Part shown: piece after piece, positions 59,270 to 64,000 of the stretch
Position numbering within the stretch: the stretch's first letter is position 1
Layout: the number at the start of each line of letters is the position of its first letter
Source: Simmondsia chinensis
Taxonomy: Eukaryota; Streptophyta; Magnoliopsida; Caryophyllales; Simmondsiaceae
DNA length: 64,000 bases
Direction of reading: 5' to 3'
Assembly (NCBI GenBank): GCA_018398585.1
Contig: JAGTTD010000005.1
Coordinates: 10,157,355-10,221,354, forward strand
Program-made: the position numbers and the translations under genes
Notes under the pieces: model-generated
Told to the model about the DNA's origin: nothing
The model's database searches: none
Seen by the model: only the letters and a program-made list of their open reading frames with translations

Positions 59270-59910
59270 TGTAAAGAAAACTTAAACAAATATGATATGC
59301 TCTGATACCAATTTGTAAGGAATAAAACTTGATGCGGAAGCGAAAAACCCTGGTAACTTGATTCGATTAAAATAATATGACTCACACAAAACGAGAAGTA
59401 AACAAATATGGAGAAAGAAAGAACAAAACAAGAACACACATTATTTACGTGGAAAACCCTCTACAATCGAGAGGGGAGAAAACCACGGGCGGAGATGGAG
59501 ATTCTTTATTAACTGAATGGAAGAATTAAAACAACACTTCCCAAACGAGATATGTGGAAGAATTACAATCACTCCCTCTGAACTCTCGTAGCACTTGAAT
59601 ATCTTGGAGGAATTACGAAATTACCTCTTTTTCTTAATGGCGGCTCACACGCTCTTTGATTGGATACGTATGGGAGAAACCTCTCACCTAAACCGAAACC
59701 GTAAGCCCTTATTTATAGAAAATAATTAGGGCCGGCGGAAAACGACTCCCGATCGATCGGACACTGCCGATCGATCGGCCCATCTACGGCCAAAAAAATC
59801 CGAATCCTTCCTTCAATCACCCGATCGATCGGCTTTCCCTCCCGATCGATCGGTGACCCCACGGCAGCCCCAATAAAAATAAAACAAGTAATTTGAGACA
59901 TAACCTAACA
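59270..59910 (-). repeat. copia 5' LTR
   Basis: 641 bp. Contains, 44 bp in from its 59270 edge, a second LTR-edge (TGTAAGG, 59314) preceded by an intact PBS complement (TGCTCTGATACCA, 59298-59310). CCGATCGATCGG palindromes lie at about 59745-59855. Confidence 0.92.
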
Positions 59911-59915
59911 ATAAG

Positions 59916-61110
59916 CATATCACCAAATTTCACAGTAGTGGGATAAGAACACAAATTGACTACATACAATTAAGGAGAAGGGTACAAAGAGATTGCAAGA
60001 ATTGTAAGGTTATCCCGGGGGAAGACTTTTTTACACGACATAGGGTGTTCTGTACGGACGTAAAGGCCAATAATAGGGCCTGAAGTACGAAGAAACCCAT
60101 GCAGACATATACTCGCGGGGGGGATTGAAGGGAGAGAAGAATATAGTCCATAAGGATAGAGCGGAGTCGGAGCTCGAGCGGGACCTAGAGGGAGATACAA
60201 ACCAAATGTGGAACCAATTGGCCCAAAAGATCAGAGGACTGGCACGTGAAGTTCTAGGCGTGTCAAAGGGCGAGGCACCAAAAAAACCAGATAGTCCTAG
60301 TGGTGGGGCGGAGAGGTTCAGGAGAAAATTGAGGCCAAATGACACTATTTCAAGGAGTGGGAAAGTAAAGGAGACGAGGACAAGCGACATCAGTATCAGC
60401 AAGTTGAGAAAGAAGCAAAGAGGACGGTCAGAGAAGCACAATTAAGAGCTTATGAGGATTTCTACAAAAGGCTGGATACTGAGGAAGGAGCCAGGGACAT
60501 ATATAAGATCGCCAAAGCAAGTGAAAGGAAGACGAGGGATTTGGACCAACTAAAGTGCATACAGAGAAAAGAGAGTTTCAGTTACTTAGGTTCAATGATT
60601 CAACAGAATGGCGAAGTTGACAAGGATGTCAACAATCGGATTAAAATAGGCAGGTATAAATGGAGGATGGCCTCTGCGGTACTCTGCGATAGAAAGTTCC
60701 CACTAAAACTAAAGGGGAAATACTATAAGATGGTAGTGAGACCAACTATGCCTTATGGGGTTGAGTGTTGGCCAATAAAATAACATCATACATGGAAGAT
60801 GAAGGTGGCGAAGATGAAGGTGGCGAAAATGAGAATGCTGCGGTGGATATGGGGACACACAAGGAAGGATAGGATCAGGAACGACATCATAAGAGGCAAA
60901 TTGTGTGTGGCCTCGACTGAGGATAAATTAAGGGAAAGCATTTAAGGTGGTTCGGTCATGTTAAGAAGAGACCGCCCATTGCCCCAGTCCGGAGATGCGA
61001 ACAGCCACATACTATGCTGGTGGGAGAGGAAGAGGCAGGTCAAAGACGAGATTGTTGGAGATGATTTGACAAGACCTAGCCCATCTAAACCTACGGGAGA
61101 ATATGGCCTT
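59916..61110 (+). pseudogene. RTE endonuclease end, linker and RT C-terminal region
   Basis: Resumes directly after the copia TSD with the EN C terminus (QIDYI-like), linker frames at 60125-60445, then [26 protein letters not shown] (in parts) and [25 protein letters not shown] at 60541-60783. The RT palm motifs are absent. Multiple stops. Confidence 0.75.
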
Positions 61111-61655
61111 AGATAGAGCTAGCTGGAGAGCGAGCATAGGGGTAGAAAATGTAGCGGCTTAGAGTAGTGCATCTTATTATTGCTTGCACTAGTGTCTCTA
61201 GGTGTATTCACTTCCTCTTTGGCGTATGTATTGGCGCACTTATTTGCCTATCTGTGTACTTGTGCACTTGCGTACATGCTGATTTTTTGACTGCAGCTGC
61301 CTTCCATTGAGTCATGCTTTGTAGTGTTTGGCTTGTGCTATAAACTGGTCTAACTATATTGACCTCATGCTTTCAGGATTTTATGCTTCCATGATAATGC
61401 ACTCCTCAGGTTTGGGGTCCTCGGAAACAGTCTCCCTTCAGAATAGCACCCTAAAGGGAGAAGATTGCACACATCTAACCCCCCTCCCCCGACCCTGCAT
61501 ATGCGGGAGTCTTTGGGGCACTGTAGTGTTGTTGTTGCTGCATTTAACGTGCCATTCATTAAAAGTTGAATTATAAACTTAACTTTTTTTTTTTGGAACC
61601 AAATTAACTTAACTTCAATTTAATTATAGAACTAAATTAAAACAACATAAATTAT

Positions 61656-61883
61656 GCAGCAGCAACATTCCCAGTGCCCTAAGGCTCTCGCTTAAGCAGG
61701 TTTTCCCCTTTCAGGATGCTACCCTAAGTGGAGGCTGTTTCTAAGAACTCCCAACCTGAGAGGTGCAACACAAAGACTTCCTAGAAGATCACCCATCTTA
61801 GTACTACTCTTGGCCAAGTAAGCTTAATTTCGGAGTTCCAATGGAATCCGGTATTTGCGTATTGATACCCTTTTAGGTACAAA
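61656..61883 (-). mobile_element. second 5S rRNA-headed SINE
   Basis: On the - strand: 5S-like head (61772-61875; GGATTCCATTGGAACTCC, TTAAGCTTACTTGGCC, GATGGGTGATC), then RTE-like tail to GGCACTGGGAATGTTGCTGC. Flanked by an 18-bp TSD with one mismatch, TAAAACAACATAAATTAT (61638-61655; 61884-61901). More diverged from 5S rRNA than the copy at 54.3 kb, so older. Confidence 0.85.
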
Positions 61884-61901
61884 TAAAACAACGTAAATTA
61901 T

Positions 61902-62190
61902 ATAAGAACTAAATTGGTACAAATAAAAATAAAAAAGATTAAATTAACACAATATACAAAGCTTATAAACATTTATGTTAATAACTATTTATTCAAGGGA
62001 ATTTATTTTTTTAAGTATCCTAAATTTTAAAAATTTAACCACTTAGGCTTTGCTGGACATATGAAATTAGAATTGAACTGTAGAATTGCAATCCCAATTG
62101 GACTTCTTATTGAATTAGAATTTCATTGTTTAGTTAATCAACGAAATTAGAGGTTGGAATTATAATTTCATAATGATTCAATTCATCATA
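61902..62190. other. AT-rich spacer, no gene seen
   Basis: No recognisable feature. Confidence 0.5.
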
Positions 62191-62815
62191 AGTCTTCGGT
62201 CAATCGAGTTGGAGCACTCCGAGTTTTTTAAAGGGCTAGAGTCAAATTTTGCTTTGGTCGAAACACTTTGAATTCAAGTTATTCAAGTTTCAAGTCAAAG
62301 TGTGTCGAGTTTTAATCGCATGGATCATTTTGTGTTCAAGTCGTCTAAAATTTTCAGCTAATCGAGTTAGGTCTCTTTGGGGATTCAAGCTAGACTGAGT
62401 TAGGTTTAAGTTGATTTAGGTCATTTCGAGCTTGAGTCATGTTAGGTCCGGAAAACGGGTTGTATCATTTCAAATTTTGGGCTATCTCGAGTCATGTCAA
62501 ATTTAGGCTAGGATGAGATGGGTCGAGTCATTTTGAATTTCTGCCATATGCAGGTCAATTTGTTTGGGTCCTTTCAACTTAACATCACATTCAAGTTGAG
62601 TAGTTTCATTTTTTTTTGTATTTGATTCATATTAGGTTTCAGGTCAATCGAGTTAGTCAATTCAAATTTTGAGTTAATTTGATTTCAATCATTTCAAGGT
62701 CAAGCAATAGAGTTCGGTGATTTTGAGGTTCGAGTCAAATTTAAATTGTCAAAGTCTCTCGATTTAGAGTCATCTTAAGTTTAGGTTAATAAAGTGGGGT
62801 CATTTTGAGGTTGAG
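62190..62815. repeat. degenerate GGGTC/GAGTC repeat
   Basis: Long run of decayed words such as GAGTTAGGT, GGTCATTTTGAG and GGGTCGAGTC, like an old relative of the GGGTCGGGTT blocks at 125 and 14341. No termini found. Confidence 0.4.
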
Positions 62816-63870
62816 GTTAGGGGAACTAATATGAACTTGCAATTCTTTACCCAAAGAAATTGGAATGTATGTCTTTCACTTAAAATCCAATTCAATAAAA
62901 TTAGGCTATAGATTTTTAATTTCAATCCCAACAAGTCAACCAAACAATAAAATTAAATTTCTAGCTTCAAATTCCAGTCTCAACCCCATTCTAGGATCCA
63001 CTTCTATCTACCAAATATGACCCTAGATATTTTACTTTTTTATTTATACAATGCGGTACCACATTACTCTGAAATTTATAAATTTATGAAGTAGGTATCA
63101 ATTGTAAAAATAGGTAAATTATCATTAAAAATATTGATATATAAAATATTACAATAATACTGGATCCTAAGCCAGATTTTGATAATTATTCGAGAGGTTT
63201 GATAATTTTTCCAGAAAAATATATGCACAAGATATTGGCAAAATCAAAGTACTTGTAATTATAATTTGGTGTATTTATCACAATCACTTGAATTTTCACT
63301 AGAAAAACACATACAGAAATATAACCCTTTAAAATTTTCTGAAAACAATGAGCCTGATTCCGACAAATATTTATAGGATTCCAAAGTAGGGTACCTGAAT
63401 TATAAAAGTTTCAAATATAAGGGTATTAAAAGATAAACGCTCAATCCTCAAAGTACCTAACTAATAGATCTCTTTGCACAAGAACACAAAATTAGAAATC
63501 AAAAGCAAGATTCAAAACAAAAAATTAAAGCCCAAAAAATTTCACATTAAGTCCCCTATTACACTTTCAGAGTTCCTAAATAGTCATAAACATATGATTC
63601 AAACAATAAAAGCATATCAAGTATAAAAGGCACATGTTTATCCAAGCTATTTGAGAAAAATAACCAAAAATAATAAGTGGCAAAGCCAATACACATCATC
63701 ATTCCAACTACTTTGTCAGCATCCCAACCATCTGCTGCGATTTTTTTTCTTATTTTAAAACATATTACCTTCTCTAACTATATATATCAAGCATTCTATC
63801 ATTACTCCTTCCCCCCCCCCCCCAAAAACTAAACCATGAGAGTTAAGACACTTCGTTTCAATACCGATGT
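62816..63870. other. AT-rich DNA, no gene seen
   Basis: Contains a C homopolymer at about 63811-63824. No coding frame or element ends recognised. Confidence 0.5.
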
Positions 63871-63891
63871 TTCTTCTTACTTGGCACAGAT

Positions 63892-64000
63892 GCAGGTTCC
63901 AATCTTGACGCTGATGGCGAGGAACAGGGCCCAAAAGAAAAAGAAGCAAAACCAACCTCGAGAAACTGCAGCCGCCACCTTGCCCAACCCCGGTATTGCT
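63892..64000 (+). CDS. possible exon at window edge
   Basis: After a good splice-acceptor-like sequence (TGTTTCTTCTTACTTGGCACAG), the base composition changes to GC-richer, and all codons from ATG 63892 to the edge stay open (MQVPILTLMARNRAQKKKKQ...). A Lys/Gln-rich stretch follows. Too short to assign; the frame and even the coding status are uncertain. Confidence 0.25.

Larger units (their letters stand above)
56841..59910 (-). mobile_element. non-autonomous copia element, gag/protease only
   Basis: Read on the - strand: 5' LTR 59270-59910, PBS 59254-59266 (decayed TGGTATCAGAGCC, reading TAGTATCAGAGCC), gag-type frame 57552-59147, PPT next to 57476 (GGTGGAGATT), 3' LTR 56841-57476. TSD ATAAG at 56836-56840 and 59911-59915. 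Length 3.07 kb against ~5 kb for autonomous copia: integrase, RT and most of RNase H are deleted. The LTRs (636 and 641 bp) differ by several substitutions and small indels, so it is older than the gypsy element. It sits inside the second RTE LINE. Confidence 0.92.
55541..61541 (+). mobile_element. second RTE LINE, internally deleted and split by copia
   Basis: A CCACC-rich 5' leader (about 55541-56000) is followed by endonuclease (56225-56835), a 3.1-kb copia insertion (56841-59910), resumed endonuclease end, linker and RT C-terminal region (59916-61110), and the 3' tail ending (GTT)nGCTGC near 61541. The RT catalytic core is missing: sequence passes from a [12 protein letters not shown] linker block straight to [14 protein letters not shown] near 60560. 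Landmarks match the RTE LINE at 9-13 kb. TSD not found. Confidence 0.8.

Noticed and set aside
1..64000. tRNA genes, or bacterial-type operons and ribosome-binding sites
   Set aside because: No cloverleaf-like sequence with A and B boxes was noticed, and the window is plant nuclear DNA, so bacterial signals are not expected. A tRNA scan would be decisive.

Overview
This 64-kb window is nuclear DNA from a flowering plant, most likely a eudicot. I can support one intact host gene, chloroplast NADP-dependent malate dehydrogenase (about 37.28-54.79 kb, + strand, 14 exons, 438 codons), set in a dense, nested landscape of transposable elements. The plant assignment rests on the thioredoxin-regulated NADP-MDH with a transit-peptide-like N terminus, Ty1/copia and chromodomain Ty3/gypsy elements with tRNA-iMet primer sites, RTE- and L1-type LINEs, hAT and Mutator-like elements, and AT-rich intergenic DNA. 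Species cannot be named from the sequence.

Layout. 0-9 kb: AT-rich DNA with a hAT-like GGGTCGGG repeat, a 5'-truncated L1-mobilised retrocopy with a perfect 15-bp target-site duplication (TSD), an 836-bp Mutator-like element with ~87-bp terminal inverted repeats (TIRs) and a 9-bp TSD, and an old duplicated segment. 9.1-13.3 kb: a nearly full-length but mutated RTE LINE (- strand) with a 12-bp TSD. 14-20 kb: hAT-like elements (one with TIRs and an 8-bp TSD), a decayed copia LTR and an LTR-like block. 20.3-23.7 kb: a ~22-bp minisatellite and a 184-bp satellite array inside an apparent TIR element. 24.09-36.95 kb: an apparent compound element whose inverted arms are built of ~59-bp subrepeats. 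It holds a hAT element carrying an L1-type retrocopy, a broken L1 LINE, a very young chromovirus (26.86-33.88 kb) inside that LINE, and a probable solo LTR. 37.3-54.8 kb: NADP-MDH, its introns swollen by a copia remnant (intron 2), hAT-like and satellite-related inserts (intron 7), an LTR element with an extra inverted LTR (intron 12) and a 5S-rRNA-headed SINE (intron 13). 55.5-61.5 kb: a second RTE LINE (+ strand, RT core deleted) split by a non-autonomous copia element with LTRs, PBS, PPT, a 5-bp TSD and a gag/protease-only reading frame. 61.6-64 kb: a second 5S-headed SINE, degenerate repeats and a possible exon at the right edge.

How parts relate. The two SINEs have a 5S rRNA-like head and a tail like the 3' end of both RTE LINEs, which suggests RTE-driven mobilisation. 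The chromovirus LTRs differ at one position by eye, so its insertion is recent. NADP-MDH keeps the regulatory cysteine pairs, the active-site histidine and canonical splice sites despite about 16 kb of intron. The most unusual structures are the 5S-headed SINE family, the LTR element ending in an inverted LTR inside an expressed gene, the copia family whose LTR edge contains a second primer-binding site, and the subrepeat-armed compound element.
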